This document shows, piece after piece, positions 8,126 through 16,676 of a stretch of 64,000 nt of DNA. This stretch comes from Polyangium jinanense (GTDB lineage Bacteria > Myxococcota > Polyangia > Polyangiales > Polyangiaceae): assembly GCF_028435365.1 (NCBI RefSeq), contig NZ_JAGTJJ010000001.1:248001-312000 (forward strand), written 5' to 3'. The first letter of the stretch is position 1; the number at the start of each line of letters is the position of its first letter. The translations under genes and the position numbers were made by a program. The notes under the pieces were generated by a model. It saw nothing but the letters and a program-made list of their open reading frames with translations, made no database searches and was not told the DNA's origin.

Positions 8126-9415
8126 TCACTTGGGATCTTCGATCGGATCCGTGCCGACGACGACCGTGCCGCCGTTCGCGACCCACTCGAACCCGTCGAC
8201 GAGCACCGTCGAATCCCACGCGTCGTCGCCCGTGTCCCAGATGGCCCAGCGGATCGTCACCTCGTCGCCACCCTTGATCGGGGCCTGCGTCTGCAGCCAC
8301 GACGTGCCGCCCGCCTCGTCCCACGTGCCGAAGCCCGTGCCCTCCATCTCGCCCGGACCGGACGGGCAGGTGAACTGCGGGTAGATCGGGTCGTACGCGC
8401 AGACGTCGAAGTACGCGATGTTGACGCTGACGGGGTTCGTGTTCTTGTCGAAGGAGATGTTGCCGTTGATCGAGCCCTGCGGCGCCGGCGATACGAGCGC
8501 GATGAACTGATCGTTGAACGCCGTGCAGACGTACTCGGGGAACTCCATCGAGTAGAACTTGAACTTGAACTTGTAGCCCGTCGCGTTCTTCGGCGACCGG
8601 ATCTTCAGCTCGAGCCCGACGTCGTCGTTGATGTCCGTTTCGCCCGCGCAACCCGGCACGTCCTGCGGGAAGCCCGCCGGCGCGGTGCCGGCGCCGATCT
8701 GGCTGCAGCTCAGGCCGCCGCAAGCGCCAGGCTGGTTCGGCAAGCGCGCGTAGCCCGAGGAGAGCGTGAGCATGCGCGTGCCCTTCTGCACGTTCACGTT
8801 CGGCCCGAAGTTGCTCTGGATGCCGATGTGCTGCGTGTACGTGGCGGGGCTGCCGTTCGCGCGCACGTACTGCGCGCTGAGCACGCCCCACTTCTTGTCG
8901 GCCGGCGTGATGAACTGGCAAAGGTCGAGCGCGCGCGCGCCGTTCTCCGGATTCGAATCCGTGAGCGCGATGTTGTCGTCGCACGACACAGGCGCGACGT
9001 TGTCGACGACCATGTCGCAGTCCTCGTCCGCGGGCGTCGCCATCGGATCGTCCGGATTGGTGGCGACCTCGATCGAGCCCGGCGAGACGTTGGGGTCGCA
9101 GTCGTTGCAGTCGCCCGCCGCCTCCGAGAACCCGTCACCGTCGTCGTCGACGTTCTGATCGTTGCTGCATTGCGCTCCGCCGCCGCCGGAGCCGCTCGCG
9201 CCGGGGCCGACGAACGCGCCCACGCTGTCCGAACCGCCGTCGCCACCTTGCCCGGTGGCCCCCGAGCCGCCCTTGCCGCTCGAGTCCTCTCCACCGGACC
9301 CGCCGTCGCTGTCGAAGACGCTACGACCGCCGGTCGCCTGGCAACCCGCGGAGCCTGCCGCAGCGACGCCCAGAACTGCGGCGAGACCGAACAGAACAAG
9401 ATGGCTACGCTTCAT
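8126..9415 (-). CDS. Asp-rich lipoprotein, MopE-type metal-binding repeat plus choice-of-anchor L-like domain (paralog A)
   Basis: A 429-residue secreted lipoprotein starting at MKRSHLVLF, with AAGG upstream. The signal peptide ends in GSAGC. A low-complexity Gly/Ser linker (about residues 25-80) leads to DDDGDGFSEAAGDCNDCDP followed by ADEDCDMVVDN, the pattern of MopE-like metal-binding motifs. The remainder (about residues 150-429) is a beta-rich domain with paired cysteines that resembles choice-of-anchor L domains found in myxobacterial surface proteins. The gene next to it (9591-10919) is a paralog with the same architecture. A role in surface adhesion or metal binding is inference. Confidence 0.7.
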   Translation of the reverse strand: MKRSHLVLFGLAAVLGVAAAGSAGCQATGGRSVFDSDGGSGGEDSSGKGGSGATGQGGDGGSDSVGAFVGPGASGSGGGGAQCSNDQNVDDDGDGFSEAAGDCNDCDPNVSPGSIEVATNPDDPMATPADEDCDMVVDNVAPVSCDDNIALTDSNPENGARALDLCQFITPADKKWGVLSAQYVRANGSPATYTQHIGIQSNFGPNVNVQKGTRMLTLSSGYARLPNQPGACGGLSCSQIGAGTAPAGFPQDVPGCAGETDINDDVGLELKIRSPKNATGYKFKFKFYSMEFPEYVCTAFNDQFIALVSPAPQGSINGNISFDKNTNPVSVNIAYFDVCAYDPIYPQFTCPSGPGEMEGTGFGTWDEAGGTSWLQTQAPIKGGDEVTIRWAIWDTGDDAWDSTVLVDGFEWVANGGTVVVGTDPIEDPK

Positions 9416-9542
9416 GATCCTTCTCCATCCCCGCTCGCACGGAGGACAAGCCAAGCCGGACGCGAACACAGAGCCGTACACCCCGCGCGCGGACCGCATT
9501 CGAAAGTGTACCCATGCACGTCGGGGCGTGAAGAGAGATCGC

Positions 9543-9577
9543 GTCCGGAGCGACACAGGTTCGAGGACGCTCCGGAC
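9543..9577. terminator. hairpin downstream of paralog B, possible terminator
   Basis: GTCCGGAGCG and CGCTCCGGAC form a perfect 10-bp stem with a 15-base loop, starting 13 bases after the minus-strand stop at 9591. There is no U-tract, so termination would be imperfect or it may instead stabilise the mRNA end. Confidence 0.5.
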
Positions 9578-9590
9578 ACGTCCGGGCGCG

Positions 9591-10919
9591 TCACTTCGGG
9601 ATGATGACCTCGGTCACCGTCGTCCCGGGCTTGCCCGACCAGCGCCAGTTGTCGATCAACGTAGACGAGTCGACCTTCCCGTCCGTCGAGTCGTAGGTGA
9701 CCAGGCGCAACCGGATCGGGCTGCCAGGCGTCACCGCCGTCGTCGTACGCAGCCACCCCGTCGAGCCATGGCTCCACCCGGCGTTCGCTTCGTCCTTCTC
9801 GAAGGTGGTGCCAACGAGCTGCTTCGTCTCGAGGGAGCACTTGAACGGGAAGGTGCTCGCCACGCACTCGCCCGTGGGCCCCACGGGGTTGCCCGGACAA
9901 CCGCACGCCTCGAAGAACTTGTTGTTCACGCTGATCGGCGCGCCGAGCATGTCGAACGCGATGTTCCCGTCGCTCTGCCCCATCGGGAACGGGATCATGT
10001 AGGCGATGAAGAAGTCGTTGTACTCGCGGCACAAGAAGTCCGGCCACTCGTAGCTGAAGAACTGGAAGTCGAACGAGACGCTGAGCGCGTTCGAGGGGAC
10101 GTCGACCTCGATCTCGAGGCCCGTCGCGTCGTGCGGGAGGCCCGTGATCACGTTGGGGCACGAAGGGCTCGCCTTCGGGAAGCCGAAGGGCGCGTTGCTC
10201 GTGTAGCCCTTGTCGAACGTGCGGTACGTGGCGTCCGCGTCGCTCTTGTCCCGCGCCTTGCCCGACGACAGGAAGAGCATCGAGTTGCCCTCCTGCGGGT
10301 TGTTGTTCGTCCCGAGCTTCGCAACGATGCCGTGCCCGAGGTGGAAGTTCGCCTTCTGCGTCTCGTTCACCGGCGGCGGGCTGCCGTCCGAGAGCACCCA
10401 CTTCGCGCTCTTCAGGAACTTGCAGACGCCGATCGCCTTGGCCGCGTCGATGGGATCGAGGCTCGCGAGCGCGAGGCCGCTGTCGCAAGCCGACGGCAGG
10501 ACGTCGACCGTGCCGTCGCAGTCCTCGTCCGCAGGCTCGGGGAGGTTGCCGTTCTCGTCCTCCTCGGCGATGACCTCGACCGCGCTCGGATTGACGAATT
10601 TGTCGCAGTCATTGCAGTCGCCTTCGAGCTCGGTGTAGCCGTCGCCGTCGTTGTCCTTGTCGGGCAAGCCTTCATCACAAGCGCCGCCGCCCGCGCCGCC
10701 GGTGCCGCTCGACGAGCTGCTCGTCGTGATGAGGACGTCGCCGCCCTGGCCGTTGCCGGCGGTGCCGCCCACACCGCCAGCGCCGCCGGATCCAGCCTCT
10801 CCCCCGTTGCCCCCCATGTTTCCGCTGCCGCCGCCCGCGGCGCATGCGCCCGCCGCCGTCGCGGCGACGACGCACAACCCGACGAGCCCGAACCATGTGG
10901 ATGTTCTCGACCGCTTCAT
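9591..10919 (-). CDS. Asp-rich lipoprotein, MopE-type metal-binding repeat plus choice-of-anchor L-like domain (paralog B)
   Basis: A 442-residue paralog of the 8126-9415 gene. The start is MKRSRTSTWFGL, with GAGGG upstream, and the signal peptide ends TAAGAC, a lipoprotein site. A Gly/Asn-rich linker is followed by DKDNDGDGYTELEGDCNDCDK and PADEDCDGTVD, the MopE-type motif. The C-terminal domain shares with its neighbour the SFDFQFFSYEWPDFLC / NDFFIAY pattern, where the neighbour has KFYSMEFPEYVC / NDQFIAL. The two genes are in tandem but separated by 175 bases containing a hairpin, so they may be transcribed separately. The exact function is unknown. Confidence 0.7.
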   Translation of the reverse strand: MKRSRTSTWFGLVGLCVVAATAAGACAAGGGSGNMGGNGGEAGSGGAGGVGGTAGNGQGGDVLITTSSSSSGTGGAGGGACDEGLPDKDNDGDGYTELEGDCNDCDKFVNPSAVEVIAEEDENGNLPEPADEDCDGTVDVLPSACDSGLALASLDPIDAAKAIGVCKFLKSAKWVLSDGSPPPVNETQKANFHLGHGIVAKLGTNNNPQEGNSMLFLSSGKARDKSDADATYRTFDKGYTSNAPFGFPKASPSCPNVITGLPHDATGLEIEVDVPSNALSVSFDFQFFSYEWPDFLCREYNDFFIAYMIPFPMGQSDGNIAFDMLGAPISVNNKFFEACGCPGNPVGPTGECVASTFPFKCSLETKQLVGTTFEKDEANAGWSHGSTGWLRTTTAVTPGSPIRLRLVTYDSTDGKVDSSTLIDNWRWSGKPGTTVTEVIIPK

Positions 10920-11062
10920 GACGACGCCCTCGTGATGAAAAAGGATTCCTCGGGGACTCACGGTCGCCGTCGTCGACCCATGGCCTGCCGGATCGGCCAC
11001 GTCGAGCGAGCGGTACCTCGGGGAAAGGAAGACGCGCGTATCGATGGACACGGCGAGCGCAA

Positions 11063-11094
11063 GCATGCCTAGCCTAGCCGAACGGCCGGCATGC
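11063..11094. repeat. inverted repeat in the metK / paralog B gap
   Basis: GCATGCC and GGCATGC are perfect 7-base arms around an 18-base loop, which also contains GCCgaacGGC. It lies in the 267-base non-coding gap between the metK stop and the upstream side of paralog B. It could be a terminator-like structure for metK or an operator for paralog B. I see no gene in this gap. Confidence 0.35.
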
Positions 11095-11186
11095 TGTCAC
11101 GCGCTCGGGGCGCTACCGTGGTGCTGGAGAAGAGTGCGTCGGAAGGACGCGGGAGGGGTGGGAACGTGGCGCAGGCGCGCGCGTGC

Positions 11187-12443
11187 TCACGCTTCGGGCG
11201 AGGCCGCGGAAGCCTTCTTGCGCTTCTTCTGATCTTTCTTGCCGCTGCCGTTCGCCTGCGCGGAGCCGTTCGTGGCCGACACGCTCGGGCGGAGCAGATC
11301 GTCGGCCATCTTCGCGGCGCGATCCGTCTTCTCCCAGGTGAACTCGTCCCGGCCGAAATGCCCGTACGCCGCGGTCTTGCGGTAGATGGGCTTGAGCAGG
11401 TCGAGCTGCTCGATGATCGCCTTCGGCCGCATGTCGAAGTTCTCGAGGATGTACTTCTCGAGCACCTCGTCGGCGACGCGGCCCGTGCCGAAGGTGTTCA
11501 CGTGGACGCCGACCGGCTGCGCGACGCCGATCGCGTAGGCGATCTGCACCTCGCAACGCGCCGCGAGCTTCGCCGCGACGACGTTCTTCGCGACGAACCG
11601 CGCGTAGTAACAAGCCGAGCGATCGACCTTCGTGGGGTCCTTGCCGCTGAAGGCGCCGCCGCCGTGCCGGCCCATGCCGCCGTACGTGTCGACGATGATC
11701 TTGCGGCCCGTGAGGCCCGCGTCGCCGTAGGGGCCGCCGATGACGAACCGGCCCGTCGGGTTGATGTAGAACTTCGTGTTCTTGTCGATGAGCTTCTGCG
11801 GCAGGACCTTGTCGATGACGAGCGTGCGCATCGCCTCGACGATCTCCTTGTGCTTGACGTCGGGCCCGTGCTGCGTCGAGAGCACGACCGCGGCGATGCG
11901 CGCGGGGACGTCGTTCTCGTACTCGACCGTCACCTGCGTCTTGCCGTCCGGCCGGAGCCAGTTGACCTTCTTCGACTTGCGGACCTCGGCGAGCTTGCGC
12001 GCCATGCGGTGCGAGAACGAGATCGGCGCGGGCATGAGCTCGGGGGTCTCGTCCGTCGCGTACCCGAACATCAGGCCCTGGTCACCCGCTCCCTGCTCCT
12101 TGAACAGGCCCTCGCCCTCCGTCACGCCGCGCGAGATGTCCGGGCTCTGCTTCTCGATCGCCGTGAGCACCGCGCACGTCTCGTAGTCGAAGCCCATCGA
12201 CGAGTCCGTGTACCCGATGTCCTTGATCGTGCTGCGAACGACCACGGGCATGTCGACCCACGCAGAGGTCGTGATCTCGCCGGCCACAATCGCCATGCCG
12301 GTCTTGACCATCGTCTCGCAGGCGACACGCGCCGTCGGATCCTGCGCGAGGATGCCGTCGAGGATGGCGTCGGAGATCTGATCGCAAATCTTGTCGGGAT
12401 GGCCTTCCGTGACGGACTCGGACGTGAACTGGTAACGGCGCAT
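11187..12443 (-). CDS. metK: S-adenosylmethionine synthetase
   Basis: A 418-residue enzyme that makes S-adenosylmethionine from methionine and ATP in the cytosol. Family signatures are visible: [21 protein letters not shown] at the N-terminus, [30 protein letters not shown] and [14 protein letters not shown]. The start at 12443 follows a clear AAGGAG, and the apparent upstream extension is rejected. The last 25 residues are Lys/Ala/Ser-rich and extend past the family norm. A 16-bp inverted repeat lies in its 5' leader. It runs in the same direction as the TRAP gene upstream but is separated from it by a strong terminator. Confidence 0.97.
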   Translation of the reverse strand: MRRYQFTSESVTEGHPDKICDQISDAILDGILAQDPTARVACETMVKTGMAIVAGEITTSAWVDMPVVVRSTIKDIGYTDSSMGFDYETCAVLTAIEKQSPDISRGVTEGEGLFKEQGAGDQGLMFGYATDETPELMPAPISFSHRMARKLAEVRKSKKVNWLRPDGKTQVTVEYENDVPARIAAVVLSTQHGPDVKHKEIVEAMRTLVIDKVLPQKLIDKNTKFYINPTGRFVIGGPYGDAGLTGRKIIVDTYGGMGRHGGGAFSGKDPTKVDRSACYYARFVAKNVVAAKLAARCEVQIAYAIGVAQPVGVHVNTFGTGRVADEVLEKYILENFDMRPKAIIEQLDLLKPIYRKTAAYGHFGRDEFTWEKTDRAAKMADDLLRPSVSATNGSAQANGSGKKDQKKRKKASAASPEA

Positions 12444-12465
12444 GGATGCTCCTTGGGACGGACGG

Positions 12466-12481
12466 GGCGTACGCATACGCC
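12466..12481. promoter_or_regulatory. 16-bp inverted repeat in the metK leader
   Basis: GGCGTA-CGCA-TACGCC is a perfect inverted repeat about 22 bases upstream of the metK start. It could be a repressor operator or a short leader hairpin. It does not resemble any SAM riboswitch consensus that I can recall. Confidence 0.35.
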
Positions 12482-12524
12482 GTGGACGATGCACCGTCAA
12501 CGCGCCGAACACGACAAAAGCGAA

Positions 12525-12554
12525 GCGCCGGGCCTCTCAAAGGCGACCCGGCGC
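12525..12554 (-). terminator. intrinsic terminator of the TRAP solute-binding gene
   Basis: On the minus strand GCGCCGGG and CCCGGCGC form a strong stem beginning 26 bases after the stop at 12581. It is followed by the T-rich TTCGCTTTT. It separates the gene from metK downstream. Confidence 0.75.
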
Positions 12555-12580
12555 ACGCGGGCAATGTCTCTGGAAATCTG

Positions 12581-13582
12581 TCAGCCGCCGAGCCCCTCGA
12601 GCTTGGTGACGACCTCGGCCGGGAACGTGCCCTGCGCCAAACGGCCGCGCACCTGCTTGAAGAGGCCTTGCCACTTGGCCTTCTGATCGGCCGTCAGCTC
12701 GACAACCGTCATCTTGCCCTTCAGGCGGCCGAACGCGGCGTCATCCTCGCTGCGGATGCGCTTCGTGAGCGCCGCGCTGGCGACCTTGCCCGTGTCCTGG
12801 AGGATGGTCTTGAGATCGCCCGGCAGCGCGTCGATCTTCTTGCTCGTCAGGACGAGCGCGCCGACCGCGAAGCCGGACGCGTCCGCGACGATGGTGTCGA
12901 GCTTCGACGCCCACTGGAGCTGCTCCGCCACGACCGCGGGCGCGACGATCACGTTGATCGCGCCCGTGTTGAGGTTCGGCAGGACCTCCGGGATGTTCGC
13001 CTGGAACGGCGTGGTGCCACCGACGACCTGGAAGAACACAGGCATCATCGCGTCGTCACGCCACACGTAGGGCTTCGTGCCCTTGAAGTCCTCGGGCGCT
13101 CGGATCGCGACGCCCTTCGACATGAGATGCGCCTGTCCGACGTCGCCCCAGCCGACGATGCTGAAGCCGGCGTCCGCCGCGCCCTTCTCGAACTCGGGCC
13201 GCATGGCTTCACGCGCGGCGTCGAGCTTCGCCCACGAGCTGAAGAGGCCCGGCATCTGGAGCGCGAGGATTGGCTTGTAAATCTTGCCGAGACCAACCGC
13301 CGTGACTGCGGCGCCGTCGAGCTGGCCGGCCTTCATCTTGCCGACCATCGCGCCTTCATCGCCTTGCTGACCGTTGTAGAAGAACTGCAGCTCGAGCCGG
13401 CCGCCGCTCTTCTCCTTGACGGCCTTCTCCCAAACACTGAACACCTGCCCCCAGGGGCTCGCCTTCGGCGCAAGCGTGCCGATCTTGATCACTTCAGCCG
13501 CACTTGCATCCTGCGACGCGCCGATCCCCGCGAGGACCGTCAGGGCGCCGAGGAGTTTCACCATCGCTCTTCGCAGCATCAT
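12581..13582 (-). CDS. TRAP-type substrate-binding protein (DctP family), orphan
   Basis: A 333-residue periplasmic protein. A signal peptide (MVKLLGALTVLAGIGASQDASAA) is followed by EVIKIGTLAPKASPWGQVF and a DctP-fold body containing KGTKPYVWRDDAMMPVFFQ and INVIVAPAVVAEQLQWASK. DctP proteins capture organic acids for TRAP transporters made with DctQ and DctM membrane subunits. Neither subunit is present nearby, so this is an orphan binding protein or one whose transporter is encoded elsewhere. The start is supported by GGAGG six bases upstream of ATGATG (13582; 13579 is also possible). The substrate cannot be read from the sequence. Confidence 0.82.
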   Translation of the reverse strand: MMLRRAMVKLLGALTVLAGIGASQDASAAEVIKIGTLAPKASPWGQVFSVWEKAVKEKSGGRLELQFFYNGQQGDEGAMVGKMKAGQLDGAAVTAVGLGKIYKPILALQMPGLFSSWAKLDAAREAMRPEFEKGAADAGFSIVGWGDVGQAHLMSKGVAIRAPEDFKGTKPYVWRDDAMMPVFFQVVGGTTPFQANIPEVLPNLNTGAINVIVAPAVVAEQLQWASKLDTIVADASGFAVGALVLTSKKIDALPGDLKTILQDTGKVASAALTKRIRSEDDAAFGRLKGKMTVVELTADQKAKWQGLFKQVRGRLAQGTFPAEVVTKLEGLGG

Positions 13583-13831
13583 CAGAAGCCTCCGTCTCGG
13601 TTCTTCCGACCCTCGTACGCGACGTGTCTCGAGGGTTGCTCCTGGCCTTCGCGTGTTCGTATACCGGAGCTTGTCGCTCTCGAACAGACAGGCTCGCCCC
13701 GCACGCACGCACGATGCACCGCAGCATCGAGCGTCGCGTTCCAGGAAGAGGGCGTCACGGGACAGTGGACGTCGCTGCGATGACGTTATTCACGTTGCCG
13801 CATCGCGAAAAACCCTGATGATAGCGTCCCG

Positions 13832-14227
13832 ATGACCCTGGATGAGATCCGCGCCGTCCTCGAGGCGCAACAGTGGCCGGTCGAGCGGCTCTCCGAGGCC
13901 ACGCTGCGCAGCCGCTTCCGCAGCAAGGACCGGATTTTTCCGCTGTTCGTGCACCTCGAACCACTCTTCGTGACGTTCGCGGTGATCCCCTACGCGCGTT
14001 TGCCCGAGGAGCCGGAGACGGCCGAGGCAGTCATGACGCGCCTGCTCAAGCTCAACCGGGAGATCAACCTCGCCAAGTACTCGGTCGACGACGACGGCGA
14101 CATCATCCTGAGCGTCGAGTACCGGATCGAGCATCTCGACCCGAGCGAGATCCGCGACGCCGTGGACGTGCTCTCGTTCTACGCCGACAAACATCACGAG
14201 GACGTGCACAAGCTCGCGAGTCCGTGA
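13832..14227 (+). CDS. YbjN-domain protein
   Basis: A 131-residue cytosolic protein resembling the YbjN / type III secretion chaperone-like fold: MTLDEIRAVLEAQQWPVERL, then FVTFAVIPYARLP, LLKLNREINLAKYSVDDDGDI and LSVEYRIEHLDPSEI. This family is common in myxobacteria and cyanobacteria, and its molecular role is unclear. It stands alone between a divergent TRAP gene and a convergent PDZ lipoprotein gene. The 249 bases upstream contain no gene that I can support. Confidence 0.72.
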   Translation: MTLDEIRAVLEAQQWPVERLSEATLRSRFRSKDRIFPLFVHLEPLFVTFAVIPYARLPEEPETAEAVMTRLLKLNREINLAKYSVDDDGDIILSVEYRIEHLDPSEIRDAVDVLSFYADKHHEDVHKLASP

Positions 14228-14276
14228 CGCAGAAGAGTGCAGAGCGTTCGGGGCGAACCCCGGCAGGACGAACCTC

Positions 14277-14666
14277 TCACTCGGTGATCGTCTCGGTGCG
14301 CGGACGCTCTTCCTTCTTCGGGTCGAGCAGGGCGCGACGCTCGACGCGCACCCGGCGGACTTCTTCGCCGCGCACGATGGTGAGGCGCACGGACGTGCCG
14401 ACGTCGCCGCGCAGGAGCGCGCGAATCTCCTTGGCGTCGAGGTCGCGCACGTAGCGGCCCTCGATCATGAGGAGCTCGTCACCCGGCAAGAGGCCCGCGC
14501 GCTCGGCGGCAAGGCCCGGGGACAGGTCGCGCACGTAGAGCGCGCCTGTGTCGTTGTCCCGCGAAAGCACCGCGCCGATGGAGCCCTTCTGCTCGGCCGC
14601 GCAAGCGAGGCCCACGAACAGGAACGACGCGAGGAGCGACGCTCGGGCGACGCGCATGCCCCGCAT
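14277..14666 (-). CDS. PDZ-domain lipoprotein
   Basis: A 129-residue protein beginning MRGMRVARA with a short signal peptide ending FVGLAC (start at 14666, or 14657 for the second Met). Most of it is a single PDZ domain: GALYVRDLSPGLAAERAG, LPGDELLMIEGRYVRDLD and LRGDVGTSVRLTIVRG. PDZ domains bind exposed C-termini, and in envelope proteins they often accompany proteases, but no protease domain is attached here. It could act as an adaptor in the periplasm. The lipobox is imperfect (G-L-A-C), so lipidation is likely but not certain. Confidence 0.7.
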   Translation of the reverse strand: MRGMRVARASLLASFLFVGLACAAEQKGSIGAVLSRDNDTGALYVRDLSPGLAAERAGLLPGDELLMIEGRYVRDLDAKEIRALLRGDVGTSVRLTIVRGEEVRRVRVERRALLDPKKEERPRTETITE

Positions 14667-14732
14667 CCTAGCGGACGTCGCGACGAACGAGCCGGCTTGC
14701 AGCGTGGCGAGCGCTCGGGTGAGCATTTCCGC

Positions 14733-14948
14733 ATGCGCGCGCGGCGTCTCCTCCTCCTGCTCGTCGCCTTCACGCCGATCGCTACCGGCCTCGTCGCATG
14801 CACGCTCGGCGCGCCCGAGGAGCCGGGCTGCCAGAGCGACGCGGAGTGCGGCGAAGGGCTCGTTTGCCGGGCCGGTGCATGCTTCCGCTTCATCGGGGAA
14901 GGCGCGCCGGCGACCGACGCGGGCGCGGACGCGAAAGGCGGTGCGTAG
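14733..14948 (+). CDS. small cysteine-module lipoprotein
   Basis: A 71-residue lipoprotein: a signal peptide of leucines (RRLLLLLVAF) ending GLVAC at residue 23, then one cysteine mini-module C33-x5-C39-G-x-G-x2-C45-x3-C50 (CQSDAECGEGLVCRAGAC), then an Ala/Asp tail. The same spacing appears inside signal peptidase I in this window (50224-50277) and partly in a broken gene at 45375-45413. The product would be an outer-surface or periplasmic disulfide-bonded peptide of unknown role. The start is taken at the Met that begins the signal peptide. Confidence 0.6.
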   Translation: MRARRLLLLLVAFTPIATGLVACTLGAPEEPGCQSDAECGEGLVCRAGACFRFIGEGAPATDAGADAKGGA

Positions 14949-15201
14949 AGAATTTCCGAGAGCGAGACGACAGCGCATCGAGCTACGCGCCGAGGACCTT
15001 TCCACCCTACGTCGTTCCCTCGAATTCGACAAAACCTCGACGTTTCGCGCACCTTTGATGGGCGCCGATCTTGCTTGAGGCCGCCGCACGACCCATGGCG
15101 ATGAAGCCTCGACCTGCTGAGCCTTCCCCCCTAGACTCCGCCGCGTCATCTCCCGCGGCGTCGCGGTTCGTCGCTGGATCTCGGCTAAGCGGAGAGAACA
15201 A

Positions 15202-16245
15202 GTGAGCACCTCCACGCACCAAAACGGACTCTGGAGCCCGTCGGACATGCGTGCCTCCGAAGAGCACGTCGAGGGAGCACCCGCGCAGATCACCGCCATG
15301 CAAGGCGGTTGGCTCAAGTTCCTGCTCGGTAGCTTCACCGTGCAAGACGTCATCCTGCTCGTCTACCTGACGGTCGTGCGGCTGCTGCTCGCGCAGCGGC
15401 AAGCCACGGCCGATCAGGTGTCGTGCGCGCGGACGACGGAGCTCTGCATCGGCGTCGTGCTCGGCGCCGTGCTGATCGGCCGCGTGATCCCCGGCATCCC
15501 GCCGCTCGTCCGGAAGATCGTCTACCGCGTGAGCATCGTCGGCGTGCTCCTCCAGAACTACCTCGTGCTGCGCTGGCTCTTGCCCGTGGTGCGGCCGGAT
15601 TCGGTGGACGGGACGCTCCTCCGGATCGACGAGGCGATCTTCGGTCGCGAGCCAGCGCTCGTGCTCGAGGTCTTCAACGTGCGGCCCGTGGTCGAGTGGT
15701 TCTCGTTTTTCTACTTCAGCTACTTCTTCATCGGCGCGACCTACATGATCGTCAGCGTGTGGCTGACGAAGCCGAGTCGCCGGACGACGGCGTTCGCGAT
15801 CGGGACGCTGCTCGTCTTCGGCATCGGGCAACTCGGCTACATGGCGGTGCCCGGCTACGGCCCGCACCAGTACCTGGCCCAGCAGTTCAAGGGCCCGATC
15901 AACGGCGGGTTTTTCTGGGGCTGCGTCTGGGACACGGTGCAGGCCGGCAGCGCGATGAAGGACATCTTCCCCTCGCTGCACACGGCCGTGCCGACGTGGT
16001 TCACGCTGCACGCGCTGCACAACGCGAAGACGGATCGACGCTGGTTCTGGCCCGCGATCGTGACGGGCTTCTTCGCGGCGAACATCATCTTCTCGACGGT
16101 GTTCCTGCGCTGGCACTACGCCATCGACGTGCTCGCGGGCCTGACGCTCGCGTTCACGGCCGGGACGCTGGCGCCCCTGATCGCGCGGCGCGAAGAAGAG
16201 TGGCGCCTCGCGCGAGGCCTGCGCGGCGCGTGGGTCTTCGACTGA
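15202..16245 (+). CDS. PAP2-superfamily membrane protein, Aur1/inositolphosphotransferase-like
   Basis: A 347-residue polytopic protein with about six transmembrane segments. PAP2 phosphatase motifs are present: FPSLHTAVPTW near residue 255 and RWHYAIDVLAG near residue 300, providing the catalytic histidines. The signature FPSLH/HY.ID resembles the Aur1/Ipt1-type branch that transfers phospho-head groups to lipids. The start is a GTG preceded by GGAGAG. The 253 bases upstream contain no supported gene. Substrate is unknown; lipid phosphate phosphatase activity is equally possible. Confidence 0.78.
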   Translation: MSTSTHQNGLWSPSDMRASEEHVEGAPAQITAMQGGWLKFLLGSFTVQDVILLVYLTVVRLLLAQRQATADQVSCARTTELCIGVVLGAVLIGRVIPGIPPLVRKIVYRVSIVGVLLQNYLVLRWLLPVVRPDSVDGTLLRIDEAIFGREPALVLEVFNVRPVVEWFSFFYFSYFFIGATYMIVSVWLTKPSRRTTAFAIGTLLVFGIGQLGYMAVPGYGPHQYLAQQFKGPINGGFFWGCVWDTVQAGSAMKDIFPSLHTAVPTWFTLHALHNAKTDRRWFWPAIVTGFFAANIIFSTVFLRWHYAIDVLAGLTLAFTAGTLAPLIARREEEWRLARGLRGAWVFD

Positions 16246-16276
16246 GGAAGACGCGAACGACGCGCCGCACCGTCGA

Positions 16277-16591
16277 TCATTCGTCACTCCCCGCCCAGCG
16301 AAGCCGCACGAGCCCCTCCCCCCGAGCCACGAGACGCGCCGAGCAAGCGAGCCGCTGCGAAGGCGGCGCGTCGAAGACGTCGAGCACGTCGGACTCGTCG
16401 CTCGAAGGGGGTTCGAGGAGCGCGGCGCCTTCGAGGACCTCGACGAGGCAGGTTCCGCAGCTCGCGGAGCGACACGAGAACGAGACGGGCGCGCGGCATG
16501 CGTCGCTGACGTCGACGAGCGCGTCGCCAGGCTCGGCGTCCACGGCCGCGGCGGGGCCGAGATCGTTCGCCAGGAACTCCACCCGGATCAC
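16277..16591 (-). CDS. [2Fe-2S] ferredoxin (second copy, not in isc operon)
   Basis: A 104-residue ferredoxin starting at GTG (MIRVEFLAN). Cluster ligands are C-x4-C-x2-C (SCRSASCGTCLVEV at about residues 39-50) with a distal cysteine in RLACSARLV. This is plant-type spacing, unlike the x5 spacing of the isc ferredoxin. It is divergent from the halogenase-like flavoprotein with an 85-base gap, so it might serve as an electron donor, but no reductase is nearby. Confidence 0.85.
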   Translation of the reverse strand: MIRVEFLANDLGPAAAVDAEPGDALVDVSDACRAPVSFSCRSASCGTCLVEVLEGAALLEPPSSDESDVLDVFDAPPSQRLACSARLVARGEGLVRLRWAGSDE

Positions 16592-16676
16592 GAGGCAGCT
16601 CTAACGGAAGGCGCGCGCGACGTCGACCCGCTGCCTCGGCATTGGCGAGGCCGAGCGGCCGCGATATCCAGGGGCG

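Noticed and set aside
12444..12580. A possible SAM riboswitch before metK
   Set aside because: The leader is short and shows a terminator for the upstream gene and one small inverted repeat, but no recognisable SAM riboswitch core.
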